From: an uncultured Prevotellaceae bacterium
GTDB taxonomy: Bacteria; Bacteroidota; Bacteroidia; Bacteroidales; Bacteroidaceae
Reading direction: 5' to 3'
Length of the DNA: 6,048 nucleotides
NCBI GenBank assembly: GCA_946405695.1
Contig: CAMJIA010000081.1
Span: 1-6,048, forward strand
Within the stretch, counting starts at the first letter, position 1. Every line of letters starts with the position of its first letter. This document shows positions 5,920 through 6,048 of the stretch, piece by piece. The notes under the pieces were generated by a model. It worked only from the letters and a program-made list of their open reading frames with translations, was not told where the DNA came from and made no database searches. A program made the translations under genes and the position numbers.

Positions 5920-6048
5920 AACTCGATATTTTTGGCGAAATTACGAAAAAATTCTCATACTTGCTTAATTTTTCTGCAAATTCTTCTTCAAAGAGATAAA
6001 AGACGTCTTGAATTGAAGTATTCACCATTTAAAAAGTTACGATTATGA
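5920..6048. other. AT-rich upstream region of the sigma-like fusion gene, no convincing gene
   Basis: This stretch is clearly AT-richer than the coding DNA and probably holds the promoter of the leftward gene. TAATTTCG on the minus strand (5943-5936) differs from TAnnTTTG at one base and lies 16 bases from the ATG, with no clear -33 partner. A perfect 10-base palindrome, AAGACGTCTT, is at 6000-6009. An ATG at 6045-6047 could start a rightward gene beyond the edge, but nothing supports that. Confidence 0.35.

Noticed and set aside
5927..5934. TATTTTTG on the plus strand, an exact match to the Bacteroidetes -7 consensus
   Set aside because: It has no -33 partner at the right distance and no supported rightward gene within the window, so it is most likely chance in AT-rich DNA.
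5846..6028. Sixty-codon leftward frame starting in the right-hand intergenic region
   Set aside because: It overlaps the start of the sigma-like fusion gene in another frame, its end is an Arg-rich shadow of that gene, and its first part is only AT-rich spacer with no clear ribosome binding site.

Overview
The window looks like a chromosomal stretch from a gut or rumen Bacteroidales bacterium, most likely Prevotella-like. This rests on the gene content (a GH51-type arabinofuranosidase tail, a pectinesterase, lipoproteins whose mature ends look like Bacteroidetes SCSNDDN), on TAnnTTTG-type -7 boxes in AT-rich intergenic DNA, and on mostly weak Shine-Dalgarno sites. The genus is an inference; no rRNA, tRNA, CRISPR array, insertion sequence or phage structural gene is visible.

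Layout, left to right: (1) the 3' end of a rightward gene, the C-terminal part of an alpha-L-arabinofuranosidase, runs off the left edge and stops at 352. (2) Seventeen bases later a convergent leftward gene (2151 to 370) encodes a lipoprotein flavoenzyme, with an FMN-carrier domain fused to a fumarate-reductase-type FAD domain. (3) An AT-rich divergent intergenic region (2152-2304) carries a -7-like box for each direction. (4) A rightward gene (2305-3312) encodes a two-part lipoprotein of unknown function. (5) Its tail overlaps by 14 bp with a leftward pectinesterase gene (4810 to 3299). (6) Immediately upstream of the pectinesterase, probably in the same transcript, lies a leftward gene (5919 to 4828) whose product joins a sigma-70-like N-terminal half to a C-terminal macro-like (A1S_2505-type) domain. 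(7) The last 129 bases are AT-rich, with no convincing gene.

The arabinofuranosidase and pectinesterase both suggest pectin or arabinan use, but no SusC/SusD pair, polysaccharide lyase or hybrid two-component regulator is in view, so a polysaccharide utilisation locus cannot be claimed. The flavoenzyme would work outside the inner membrane, passing electrons through covalently bound FMN to an FAD site that keeps the recognised fumarate-binding residues. The most unusual item is the sigma-like/macro-like fusion. A well-placed AAGAGG before an in-frame ATG just ahead of the macro-like half suggests the gene may also make that domain as a separate protein of 123 residues.
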